This document shows, piece after piece, positions 1-8,337 of a DNA stretch of 64,000 bases. The notes beneath the pieces were generated by a model. That model did not search any database. It had not been told where the DNA came from and saw nothing but the letters and a program-made list of their open reading frames with translations. The translations under genes were made by a program, and so were the position numbers. This DNA comes from Maribacter thermophilus (GTDB lineage: Bacteria; Bacteroidota; Bacteroidia; Flavobacteriales; Flavobacteriaceae): contig NZ_LDAS01000001.1 of assembly GCF_001020565.1 (NCBI RefSeq), positions 1,521,985 through 1,585,984 of the forward strand. The letters run 5' to 3'. Position 1 is the stretch's first letter. Each line of letters opens with the position of its first letter.

Positions 1-137
1 AATACTGGAATTTTACTGACTTCTTTGCAAATGACCGATCATTGGAGAATTGGCGTGACAATTCACATTTATCCAACATTGGAGCAGAAAAATTGACCCA
101 AGAAATCAAAACCCTATTAAACAATGATCAAAATTAA
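1..137 (+). CDS. C-terminal end of an SGNH-hydrolase-like protein (partial)
   Basis: The frame starting at base 3 is open from the window edge to a TAA at 135-137, giving about 44 residues. The tail contains the pattern D-x-S-H-L-S-N-I-G-A-E-K-L-T, which resembles the C-terminal Asp-x-x-His block of SGNH/GDSL-type hydrolases found in exopolysaccharide O-acetylation or acyl-modification genes. It sits directly upstream of sugar-nucleotide genes, so a role in polysaccharide modification is plausible. The family call rests on this one short motif and the start lies outside the window. Confidence 0.5.
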   Translation, partial: YWNFTDFFANDRSLENWRDNSHLSNIGAEKLTQEIKTLLNNDQN

Positions 138-149
138 TTCAGCAACAAT

Positions 150-157
150 TAATTTTG
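150..157 (+). promoter_or_regulatory. Candidate Bacteroidota -7 box upstream of the epimerase gene
   Basis: TAATTTTG matches the Bacteroidota -7 consensus TAnnTTTG exactly, about 80 bases upstream of the ATG at 240. No clear -33 TTG is seen at the usual distance. A second, imperfect box (CATATTTG, 214-221) overlaps a possible TTG start codon at 219. Either could serve, and readthrough from upstream genes is equally possible. Confidence 0.3.
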
Positions 158-239
158 GTCGAATTTATCAATGGTTTCATATAATATCTAACCTTATATC
201 AAGTTCTATTATACATATTTGCAAAATCAAAACAAATAC

Positions 240-1241
240 ATGAATTTATACGACCTTAATTCAGCATATCACATTTTAGTGACCGGGGGTGCCGGTTTTA
301 TAGGATCTAACCTCTGCACCGCATTGCTAGAGAATGGCAACCAAGTCACCTGCTTGGATAACTTTGCGACCGGAAAACGAGAAAACTTGGCTCCGTTGAT
401 GGACAATCCTAAATTCACCTTGATAGAAGGGGACATTCGCAATATAGAAGACTGTAAAAAAGCCTGTGAGGGCGTCGATTACATTTTACACCAAGCAGCG
501 TTGGGATCCGTACCAAGGTCTATTAACGATCCTATTACCAGTAACGATGTAAACGTTTCCGGCTTCTTGAATATGTTGGTAGCGGCACGTGATGCAAAGG
601 TCAAACGTTTTGTGTACGCCGCCAGTTCATCTACTTATGGCGATTCTAAAAACATGCCCAAGGTTGAGGACATTATCGGGAAACCTCTTTCCCCCTACGC
701 CATTACAAAATATGTGAACGAATTATATGCCGATGTATTTAGTAAAACTTACGGAATCGAAACCATAGGATTGCGCTATTTTAATGTATTCGGCCGTAAG
801 CAAGATCCCAATGGGGCCTATGCGGCAGTGATTCCAAAATTTGTAATGCAACTAATGAAACATGAATCGCCCGTTATAAACGGTGATGGCACCTACTCAA
901 GAGACTTTACCTATATAGACAATGTGATCCAAATGAACGTTCGTGCCTTGGTCACCGAAAACCAAGACGCGTTAAATACCGTATATAATGTGGCTTTTGG
1001 GGAACGTACCGATTTAAACGAGCTGACCCAGTTGCTTAAAGAATACCTAAGCGCCTATGACGAAAAGATCGCCTCTATCGAAAACACCTACGGCCCTACC
1101 CGAGCCGGGGATGTTCCGCATTCTTTGGCCTCTATCGACAAAGCAAAGGAATTATTGGGCTACGACCCGAAGTACGATATTAAAACGGGACTGAAAGAAG
1201 CGGTGGACTGGTATTGGAAAAATTTAAAAAATGAATCGTAG
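240..1241 (+). CDS. wbpP: UDP-N-acetylhexosamine 4-epimerase, WbpP/TviC family
   Basis: This is a short-chain dehydrogenase/reductase-fold epimerase of about 333 residues that interconverts the C4 epimers UDP-GlcNAc/UDP-GalNAc or their uronic acids using bound NAD. The N-terminal Rossmann motif GGAGFIGSN, the SSSTYGD segment with the catalytic Ser/Thr, and the YAITK catalytic pair (Tyr153, Lys157) are intact. Long stretches match my memory of Pseudomonas WbpP, including HQAALGSVPRSI and RYFNVFGR. With the next gene, a TviB-type 6-dehydrogenase, it forms the known Vi-antigen/WbpO-WbpP pathway to UDP-GalNAcA. I chose the ATG at 240 because the upstream TTG (219) lies in a -7-like element and would add only seven residues before the conserved N-terminus. 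Confidence 0.9.
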   Translation: MNLYDLNSAYHILVTGGAGFIGSNLCTALLENGNQVTCLDNFATGKRENLAPLMDNPKFTLIEGDIRNIEDCKKACEGVDYILHQAALGSVPRSINDPITSNDVNVSGFLNMLVAARDAKVKRFVYAASSSTYGDSKNMPKVEDIIGKPLSPYAITKYVNELYADVFSKTYGIETIGLRYFNVFGRKQDPNGAYAAVIPKFVMQLMKHESPVINGDGTYSRDFTYIDNVIQMNVRALVTENQDALNTVYNVAFGERTDLNELTQLLKEYLSAYDEKIASIENTYGPTRAGDVPHSLASIDKAKELLGYDPKYDIKTGLKEAVDWYWKNLKNES

Positions 1242-1403
1242 TTTTGACTTCGTTCTATCCAACCACAAAATAACGTGGGCATTGAACGGGCTTATATGTA
1301 AAACCCAAAAGAAACAAAGCATAATACTGATTAAATCGTAATAAAAATATAAAACAATCGAATGCTGCACATCGCAAAGCATCCGAACAAGGAACTTTAA
1401 AAT

Positions 1404-2684
1404 ATGAACAACATTAAAATTGCCGTTATAGGATTGGGGTATGTAGGCCTGCCACTTGCTAGATTATTTGCTACCAAATACCCTGTTATTGGGTTCGATA
1501 TCAATGCCGGGCGTGTTGCCGAACTAAGAACGGGCCATGATAGCACGTTGGAAGTGGAAGATGATATACTACAAGGGGTGTTAAAAGAGTCAGCACACAT
1601 GGAGACTGGACTTTTCTGTACCGATCAACTGGACGATATTGCCGATTGCAATTATTACATTGTGACAGTCCCTACCCCGGTAGACCGCACCAACCGACCT
1701 ATTCTGACACCTCTTTACAAAGCAAGCGAGACTGTTGGAAAAGTATTAAAAAAAGGAGATACGGTTGTTTATGAATCGACCGTATATCCGGGGGTAACCG
1801 AAGACGAATGTATTCCTGTATTGGAGAAAGTAAGTGGTTTGACCTATAATAAAGATTTTTATGCAGGTTACTCCCCCGAACGTATCAATCCGGGAGACAA
1901 AGAACATACCGTAGAAAAAATATTAAAAGTAACTTCTGGATCTACTCCTGAAGTAGGTAAAAAAGTAGATGCCCTGTATGCTTCGGTAATTACCGCAGGT
2001 ACCCATTTGGCCCCTACGATCAAAGTGGCCGAGGCCGCCAAGGTCATCGAGAATTCGCAAAGGGACATTAATATTGCCTTTGTAAACGAATTGGCCAAAA
2101 TATTCAACCTCATGGATATAGACACCCATGATGTGTTAGAAGCAGCTGGTACCAAATGGAATTTCCTTCCGTTTAAACCGGGTTTGGTAGGCGGACACTG
2201 TATAGGGGTGGATCCTTACTACTTGGCTCAAAAAGCACAGGAATATGGCTATCACCCAGAGATTATTCTGGCAGGTAGGCGCATGAACGACACCATGGGG
2301 AAATATGTAGCCTCTGAGGTAGTGAAGCTCATGGTACAAAAAGACATTAAAATAAAGGGCTGTAATATTTTGGTCTTGGGCATCACCTTTAAAGAAAATT
2401 GCCCCGATGTTCGTAACACCAAAGCGGTGGATGTCATCAATAATTTGGCAAGCTACGGCACCAATGTTGCCATATACGACCCTTGGGCCTCGCCAGCAGA
2501 GGTGACCCATGAATATGGTCTGGACATTACCAATACCATTCCGGATCAAAAATTTGATGCCGTGGTATTGACCGTAGCCCATAAAGATTTTTTGAATTTG
2601 GACATGAAAAGTCTTTTAAAAGGTCAGGGGGTTATTTATGATGTAAAAGGTATTTTAAAAACTGATGTAGACGGTAGGTTATAA
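1404..2684 (+). CDS. tviB: UDP-N-acetyl-D-glucosamine/galactosamine 6-dehydrogenase, TviB/WbpO type
   Basis: This is a nucleotide-sugar dehydrogenase of 426 residues, the usual family length, that oxidises C6 of UDP-HexNAc to the uronic acid with two NAD+. The N-terminal IGLGYVGLPLA dinucleotide-binding loop is present. The central signature KVAEAAKVIENSQRDINIA and the catalytic cysteine (about Cys266) in GLVGGHCIGVDPYYLA are present, as is the C-terminal FKENCPDVRNTK segment. Residue identity to remembered Salmonella TviB is high throughout. It follows the epimerase gene by 162 bases on the same strand and is closed by a strong terminator, so the two genes form one unit that supplies UDP-GlcNAcA/UDP-GalNAcA for the polysaccharide made by the downstream glycosyltransferases. 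Confidence 0.92.
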   Translation: MNNIKIAVIGLGYVGLPLARLFATKYPVIGFDINAGRVAELRTGHDSTLEVEDDILQGVLKESAHMETGLFCTDQLDDIADCNYYIVTVPTPVDRTNRPILTPLYKASETVGKVLKKGDTVVYESTVYPGVTEDECIPVLEKVSGLTYNKDFYAGYSPERINPGDKEHTVEKILKVTSGSTPEVGKKVDALYASVITAGTHLAPTIKVAEAAKVIENSQRDINIAFVNELAKIFNLMDIDTHDVLEAAGTKWNFLPFKPGLVGGHCIGVDPYYLAQKAQEYGYHPEIILAGRRMNDTMGKYVASEVVKLMVQKDIKIKGCNILVLGITFKENCPDVRNTKAVDVINNLASYGTNVAIYDPWASPAEVTHEYGLDITNTIPDQKFDAVVLTVAHKDFLNLDMKSLLKGQGVIYDVKGILKTDVDGRL

Positions 2685-2706
2685 TTAATCTAGTCCTTCT
2701 CTAATC

Positions 2707-2751
2707 AAAAAAGCTTGTGGAAAATAAATGTATTTTCCACAAGCTTTTTTT
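2707..2751 (+). terminator. Strong intrinsic terminator after tviB
   Basis: A perfect 16-bp stem (2711-2726 with 2731-2746) with an AATG loop is extended by a flanking A-run pairing with a T-run. It separates the sugar-nucleotide genes from the following lyase-like gene. Confidence 0.9.
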
Positions 2752-3337
2752 AATCACCCTAACTTTTTCACAGTGCAGTATGTTGGACAAATAGGTAATT
2801 TCGTCTTACCATACCTTAGGTATACAAAAATCAATACCCCCTACACTTGATATTTAAGCATACAATCTTTCTCACCAATGATCCTTATAGGTTAACGTTA
2901 AAACCTAATAAACCCAAAATAACACCCTGTCCACTTTAATTCTTATCTAGATTTATTACTTCTCTTCAGATTTTATCTAAAAGATTATCATTAGCCTTTT
3001 TGAACTTCAAATGCAAAAATATGTTAACAGATGCAGTAGTTTGTCGATTTTATAAAAAAATCAGTGTATTTCATCGATCAAAAAGATCCAATCATCGTAT
3101 CTCTTCCGTAAAGCAAAAGGTATCGGTAACCGATTTGCAATAAGGTTAAGATCCAAGAAGTTAAATAATATAAAAAGTAAAAATAATTAAAGATTTTCAC
3201 CGTTGATGTATACAAACCCCAAACACAATGATGCATTTCAACGAAAAAATCACATCATTCGTCGAAAAGCAAAAATATTAATCTATAATTGTACCCCAAA
3301 TAACAGTGCAGTTAATTTAAACAAATTCTACCTACTT
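2752..3337 (+). other. Long AT-rich leader without a recognised gene
   Basis: Nearly 600 bases lie between the tviB terminator and the likely start of the lyase-like lipoprotein. An in-frame extension of the lipoprotein gene to 3203 exists, but it would place 45 residues before a normal lipoprotein signal peptide, so I treat it as untranslated leader. No perfect TAnnTTTG box, RNA gene or inverted repeat stands out. The length suggests a regulated, independently transcribed downstream gene. Confidence 0.45.
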
Positions 3338-5011
3338 ATGTGCCCATCTAAAAACCCTCTTTATAAAGTGTCCCTGTTATTACTTGTCCTCGTTTCGTTG
3401 TTTTCCTGTAGCAAGGATGCCGATTTGTTATCGGAGTATGTGATTGCTTCCGACAATGACCTTGAAAGCATTGCCCTTCTGCTGGACGATAGTTTTTTTA
3501 TGGCCCCGGGGCAAGATGCCATTGTCATGGATGTATTGAACAACGATTCTTTTAGCCCCGATGCGGAAGTGGCCATCATAGGTACTTCTAGCCCGAGCAA
3601 TGGCGATGTCACCATCAACGAAGACAATACCTTGACCTACACCCCCAATACCGAAGAAGAAAGTACCGAAGAACCCGTAGAAGACAATTTCACCTATACC
3701 ACCGAAGTAACCACCGAAGACAACACCACCTATAGAGAAGAGGCCACGGTCACCATTTCGTCCTCCGATATGGGAGAATTATTGGCCTTCCCGGGCGCTC
3801 AAGGCTTTGGGAAATATACGACCGGTGGCCGTGGCGGAAAGGTGATTCATGTCACCAATTTAAATGACAGTGGATCGGGCAGTCTTAGATATGCCCTAGA
3901 ACAAAAAGGAGCAAGAACCGTAGTTTTTGATGTTGGGGGAGATATTCATTTAACAGGAATGCAATTAAATATAGGAGCTTCTAATGGGGATCTTACTATA
4001 GCCGGTGAAACCGCACCCTTCCCGGGCATCACCATAAGGGGAGATAATATTTCCAGTAGTTCTTATGGTGGGGTACTTAATGTATTGGGAAGCAATATAA
4101 TCATCAGATATATTACGGTAAGAGAGAACAATAACGGAAGGACAAAAAACGATGCTATTCGACTTCGGAACGATAATGGAATGAGTAATATTATTTTAGA
4201 CCATGTTACCTTAGGCCATAGTAGCGATGAAAATTTAAGTATACAAGGAGTAAGTAATGTCACTATTCAGAATTGTATGGCGCAAATCAATTATGGCTCT
4301 GGAAATGTTATATTTGGAACATATGTATATGATGCAAGTTTTGTAGGAAATTATTTATCACATGTGGGTTATAGAAACGTTTTATTGGGTTATGGTGAAC
4401 ACGATGAAACAATAGAGTTTATAAATAATATTATTTATGGCTACGAAGAAGGTCTTTATATAGCTTACGGACACAATACCGACATTTTAGGAAATATATA
4501 CAAAGCTTTTCCTGACAATACTCCCAACTATGCCAGTATACAATGGGTTCAAAATTTAAATAAAATGTCTGTTTCCGATGGCGATTTATATTTAAGCGAC
4601 AACCATCAGCTAAACTCACACCAGTACTCTTTATACAACAATCAGGCTATTGATTATCAAAGTAACAACAGGGCAGTTTCCAACAGTACTATTACAACGT
4701 GGGCTACCACAACACAAGACATAGAAGCACGAGTGTTTGGAGATAAACTTCCCGGCAATAGTCTGTACCAAGACAGTATGGACGAACAGGCAATATCGGA
4801 CTATTTTAACAATACTGGTAATTTTAATTCTTTAAAAGTTCCTAATAAAGAAAGTAGCGCTCGCTCCGATAATTATGACACGGATAAGGACGGAATGGCC
4901 GATGCTTGGGAAAGGGCCATGTTTGGAGATTTGTCGAAAACGGCCAACGGTGACGAAGATGGGGATGGTTACACCAACTTAGAGGCATTTCTATATTCTT
5001 TGGTGCAATAA
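3338..5011 (+). CDS. Surface lipoprotein with pectate-lyase-like right-handed beta-helix
   Basis: From the ATG at 3338 the protein is 557 residues. It begins with a lipoprotein signal peptide (hydrophobic LLLLVLVSLFSC, acylated Cys, then SKDAD). A cadherin/Ig-like module follows (about residues 45-110), with VLNNDS and the turn GDVTINEDNTLTYTPN. The main domain opens with FPGAQGFGKYTTGGRGGK and VTNLNDSGSGSLRYAL, the N-terminal signature of secreted pectate-lyase-superfamily beta-helix proteins. The C-terminus carries Asp-rich calcium-type repeats (DTDKDGMADAWE, DEDGDGYTN). In family terms it would cleave uronic-acid polymers by beta-elimination. Lying inside a locus that makes UDP-GalNAcA, it may trim or release the cell's own polysaccharide, but catalytic residues were not verified. 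Terminators on both sides indicate a separate transcript. Confidence 0.78.
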   Translation: MCPSKNPLYKVSLLLLVLVSLFSCSKDADLLSEYVIASDNDLESIALLLDDSFFMAPGQDAIVMDVLNNDSFSPDAEVAIIGTSSPSNGDVTINEDNTLTYTPNTEEESTEEPVEDNFTYTTEVTTEDNTTYREEATVTISSSDMGELLAFPGAQGFGKYTTGGRGGKVIHVTNLNDSGSGSLRYALEQKGARTVVFDVGGDIHLTGMQLNIGASNGDLTIAGETAPFPGITIRGDNISSSSYGGVLNVLGSNIIIRYITVRENNNGRTKNDAIRLRNDNGMSNIILDHVTLGHSSDENLSIQGVSNVTIQNCMAQINYGSGNVIFGTYVYDASFVGNYLSHVGYRNVLLGYGEHDETIEFINNIIYGYEEGLYIAYGHNTDILGNIYKAFPDNTPNYASIQWVQNLNKMSVSDGDLYLSDNHQLNSHQYSLYNNQAIDYQSNNRAVSNSTITTWATTTQDIEARVFGDKLPGNSLYQDSMDEQAISDYFNNTGNFNSLKVPNKESSARSDNYDTDKDGMADAWERAMFGDLSKTANGDEDGDGYTNLEAFLYSLVQ

Positions 5012-5037
5012 TATAAATTTATTATATCCGTTAATAG

Positions 5038-5064
5038 AAAAGACGTTCTTTTGAACGTCTTTTT
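5038..5064 (+). terminator. Intrinsic terminator after the lyase-like gene
   Basis: An 11-bp stem AAAAGACGTTC with a TTTT loop and its complement is followed by a short T-run. Confidence 0.85.
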
Positions 5065-5124
5065 GCTGTGATACAATTTTTTTATTAGAGATTTGTACGA
5101 AGCAACGTAATGGGCTACTAATAT

Positions 5125-6078
5125 ATGAGGACAATACTAAAATCGTTCTATCAAAATTCGGAAATTGGCTTTAACTTATTAAAACCTTTTGCTAGGGTAT
5201 ACCAATTCTTCCTTTATAAAAAATACTTGCCCTCTAAGGCATTTGTTAGGCAAAGGTTTAAAGAATGTTTTGGTCACCCTCTCAACTTGCAAGACCCCAA
5301 AACCCTCAATGAAAAAATAAACTGGTTAAAGCTAAACTACCAACACCCCAAAGCGACTCAATTTGCGGACAAATATGCGGTACGTGACTATATTGCTGAA
5401 ACTATTGGCGAAGAATATTTAGTCCCCTTGTTATACACGACAACAAACCCTAAAAACATTGTTCCTGAAAATTTACCCGACATCCCCTGTATTATTAAAA
5501 CAAATCATGATAGCTCTGGGGGGGTAATCATCCGCGATAAATATGCCAAACACCATAATTGGAAAAAAATACAAAATTATCTTCGCGCCAATATGTCTCA
5601 AAACTATTATTGGGACGGTCGAGAAAAACAATACAAAGACATACCCCCCAGAATTATTGTAGAAAAATTACTCTCAGGTAAAGAAGGAGAATTGCCAGCA
5701 GATTATAAAGTGCATTGTTTTAACGGCAAAGTGCGTATGATCAACGTAGATATAGGTAGGGGCACCAATAACCATCATAGAAACTGGTATAATCGACAAT
5801 GGGAACGAGAGCCCTATAGCTGGTCCTCTGACTTGGGCGATGGCAAAGTAACTGCCCCCAGCAATGAAGATGTGGCCAAACCCGTTTTGTTGGATGAAAT
5901 GATAGATTTATCTGAAAGGTTAGTAGGCAGCGCCCCTTACCTACGAGTTGATTGGTATATTTTTGAGGGGAAATTATATTTTGGAGAAATCACTTTCCAT
6001 CACAATGGAGGAACTAGACCTATTGAACCTAAAGAATGGGATTTAAAATTAGGAAACGATTTGTTTCTGAACAAATAG
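5125..6078 (+). CDS. TupA-like ATP-grasp protein
   Basis: This 317-residue protein resembles the TupA-like ATP-grasp family: RFKECFGHPLNLQDPKTLNEKI near the N-terminus is typical, followed by KYAVRDYI, IIKTNHDSSGGVII (nucleotide-binding strand and loop) and LRVDWYIFEGKLYFGEIT near the end (metal- and ATP-binding acidic residues). ATP-grasp enzymes form carboxylate-amine bonds through acyl phosphates. Bacillus TupA is implicated in teichuronopeptide synthesis. In this locus it could attach an amino acid or amine to the uronic-acid carboxyl group of the polysaccharide. It starts the long, tightly packed + strand run of glycosyltransferase genes and lies 13 bases before the next gene. The substrate is inferred from context only. 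Confidence 0.75.
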   Translation: MRTILKSFYQNSEIGFNLLKPFARVYQFFLYKKYLPSKAFVRQRFKECFGHPLNLQDPKTLNEKINWLKLNYQHPKATQFADKYAVRDYIAETIGEEYLVPLLYTTTNPKNIVPENLPDIPCIIKTNHDSSGGVIIRDKYAKHHNWKKIQNYLRANMSQNYYWDGREKQYKDIPPRIIVEKLLSGKEGELPADYKVHCFNGKVRMINVDIGRGTNNHHRNWYNRQWEREPYSWSSDLGDGKVTAPSNEDVAKPVLLDEMIDLSERLVGSAPYLRVDWYIFEGKLYFGEITFHHNGGTRPIEPKEWDLKLGNDLFLNK

Positions 6079-6091
6079 TTAAATTATCTAA

Positions 6092-7165
6092 ATGAAAATA
6101 GATTTTGTTATCAATTCCCTGGCTGGAGGAGGTGCTGAACGAGTTTTAGTCACTATAGTAAATGGACTGTCAAAAAAGCACAAGGTCAGAATAATAACGT
6201 TTAACCCTGCGGTCAAAACTTATTATGAAATAGACGAAAAAGTTGAAATTAAAAATCTTCATCACGGCAAAATAAAGAACCACTTAGTACGCTCTTTACA
6301 CAATCTCCATTCTTTTTACCGAAACAAAAAAAATCGTCCAGATGTATTAATCTCTTTTATACACCTTGTTAATTTTATTTCAATAATAGTAGGAAAATTA
6401 CGTAATATAAAAGTTATAATATGCGAGCACACCAACCATAAAACTACTTCACGTACACAAATAAAATTTATCCGGCAATACACCTATCGATTTGCCAATG
6501 CTTTAACCGTACTTACTACATTTGACTTACCTTATTATATGAAATACGGCGCCAAAACTGTAGTTATGCCCAATCCTTTGATATTACCAAAAAATGTAAA
6601 ACCTTTCTCTGAAAGAGAAAAGAATATTTTATTGGTCGGATCATTAGATAGATATAAAAACAAGGGATTTGACAGCATTCTCAAAATTCTAGAGCCTATA
6701 TTGAAATCAAACCCGGAATGGAAATTAATTATAGCAGGAGGTGGAACAAATGGACATAAAGCTTTAAATATATTGGTAAAAAAATTGAATATTGAAAACC
6801 AGGTATCTTTTACAGGCTTTTGCAAAAACATCCATACTTTAATGCAGAATTCCCAGATTTTTGTTCTCCCTTCAAAATTTGAGGGCTTACCGATGGGTTT
6901 GATGGAAGCTCTTTCTAACGGAATGGCATGTATAGCCTATGATTGTATTTCAGGCCCCCGAGATTTAATTGAGAACGACAAGAACGGCCTTCTTATAGAA
7001 AATCAGAATGAAAAAGCCATGAGGCATGGTCTTGAAACCCTATTAAACAACAAAAGTATTAGGGAAAATTTGGCCCTTGAAGCTCCATCATCTGTCATAC
7101 AATATGGTTTAGATAATATTTTGAATCAATGGGAATCTCTTATAGATAATGTCATAAAAAAATGA
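6092..7165 (+). CDS. GT4-family glycosyltransferase
   Basis: This is a 357-residue GT-B retaining glycosyltransferase. The N-terminal INSLAGGGAERVL motif is the glycine-rich acceptor/donor loop typical of capsule GT4 enzymes. The C-terminal half carries PSKFEGLPMGLMEAL, whose E-x7-E-like signature binds the nucleotide-sugar. There is no signal peptide, so it acts at the cytoplasmic membrane face on the lipid-linked repeat unit. Its stop codon overlaps the start of the polymerase gene by 4 bases (ATGA), indicating translational coupling. Donor sugar and linkage cannot be read from sequence. Confidence 0.88.
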   Translation: MKIDFVINSLAGGGAERVLVTIVNGLSKKHKVRIITFNPAVKTYYEIDEKVEIKNLHHGKIKNHLVRSLHNLHSFYRNKKNRPDVLISFIHLVNFISIIVGKLRNIKVIICEHTNHKTTSRTQIKFIRQYTYRFANALTVLTTFDLPYYMKYGAKTVVMPNPLILPKNVKPFSEREKNILLVGSLDRYKNKGFDSILKILEPILKSNPEWKLIIAGGGTNGHKALNILVKKLNIENQVSFTGFCKNIHTLMQNSQIFVLPSKFEGLPMGLMEALSNGMACIAYDCISGPRDLIENDKNGLLIENQNEKAMRHGLETLLNNKSIRENLALEAPSSVIQYGLDNILNQWESLIDNVIKK

Positions 7166-8337
7166 TGGATAAAAATATACTTCTTACTCTTATACGCTAC
7201 AGTATATTAGCTTTAATACTCTGGTTTTTACCCGGGTTTACTTTGGTTTACCTTAATGGAAGTATTTCCTCTCTGTTAAGTTATTTATCTTATGGTTTAA
7301 TTCTCTTATACGTAATCCTAAACGGAAAAACAGGCAATAACTTCCCTATGTTGTTATTGGGGTTATTGTATTTTACTATCAGTAGTTTAGCGAACCAAAC
7401 CTTTATGCCAGAAACGAAAGAGTTCATTATTATTGTTATAAAATACTTTATAGTGATTTGGGGAGGCTATGAAGTCATGCGTAAGACAACCTCAAAAGAA
7501 ATGTGGGTTTTTATGCTGATTGGAGCCATTTCCATATTGGGCAATATGTTTTTGTTTAACAATCCCTTAAAAGATGGTGGCAGGTACAGTGGTTTCTACC
7601 TAGACCCCAATAATGGGGGACTGATTTGTATCATGGGTTTCGCCTTAACCTTTGTTATGCCAAAAAAAATACAGTTGTTAGGTAAAATAATTTTTACAAT
7701 GCTTGGGCTTTTTACTTTTTCAAGAACCTTTATTGTTTCATGGTTAATAATGAACCTACTTTCAATAAAATTGAGTCTTAAAAATGCAAAAATGTTAGGT
7801 CTGGGCTTTGCCTTATTAAGCACCCTTCTGGTTTATAATGAATTTTTACCTAAAAAAAACCAAAGATTGGAAAATTTGGGAGCGATGATAAGTGGTAATG
7901 AGGAAAAAGCAAAAGAATTGAACAAAGATTCCCGTTTAGAGACTTGGGCCAGATACTATGACTTTTTATTGGACAAACCTATATTTGGCAATGGATATGC
8001 AGCATTTGGGGGTAATGGAGTGGCACCACCAGTAGGTGTGCACAACACCTATTTGTTAATTTGGGGAGAAGCTGGCATAATCCCACTACTTATTTTTCTT
8101 ATGTACCTAGCCAGTTTAATAAGAAAAGGGTATGCTATTTTTAAAAAAACACCACAAGTCTTAATGATGACCTTGGCTTTATCGTTATTCTTGTTAACTA
8201 ACCATAATTTTTTCACTACCGACTACTCCATAATGATTCTTTTATGGTTACATATTCAAATTTATCAAGAAAATAAAAAATCGGAACCGAAAAAAGTGGT
8301 CTCACACGACAAAAAACACAGGTCATATGTCGTTTAA
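7162..8337 (+). CDS. wzy: O-antigen/exopolysaccharide polymerase (Wzy/WaaL family)
   Basis: This 391-residue polytopic membrane protein has about ten predicted hydrophobic helices and a large hydrophilic segment around residues 230-300. The NGYAAFGGNGVAPPVGVHNTY stretch, followed by an aromatic-rich helix, is the periplasmic loop motif seen in Wzy_C/O-antigen ligase proteins. It would join undecaprenyl-linked repeat units after flipping. Position between glycosyltransferase genes and directly before the flippase supports Wzy over the WaaL ligase, although sequence alone does not separate the two. Overlaps with both neighbours indicate one operon. Confidence 0.8.
   Translation: MMDKNILLTLIRYSILALILWFLPGFTLVYLNGSISSLLSYLSYGLILLYVILNGKTGNNFPMLLLGLLYFTISSLANQTFMPETKEFIIIVIKYFIVIWGGYEVMRKTTSKEMWVFMLIGAISILGNMFLFNNPLKDGGRYSGFYLDPNNGGLICIMGFALTFVMPKKIQLLGKIIFTMLGLFTFSRTFIVSWLIMNLLSIKLSLKNAKMLGLGFALLSTLLVYNEFLPKKNQRLENLGAMISGNEEKAKELNKDSRLETWARYYDFLLDKPIFGNGYAAFGGNGVAPPVGVHNTYLLIWGEAGIIPLLIFLMYLASLIRKGYAIFKKTPQVLMMTLALSLFLLTNHNFFTTDYSIMILLWLHIQIYQENKKSEPKKVVSHDKKHRSYVV

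Noticed and set aside
3203..3337. N-terminal extension of the lyase-like lipoprotein to an upstream ATG
   Set aside because: It would bury a standard lipoprotein signal peptide 45 residues inside the chain.
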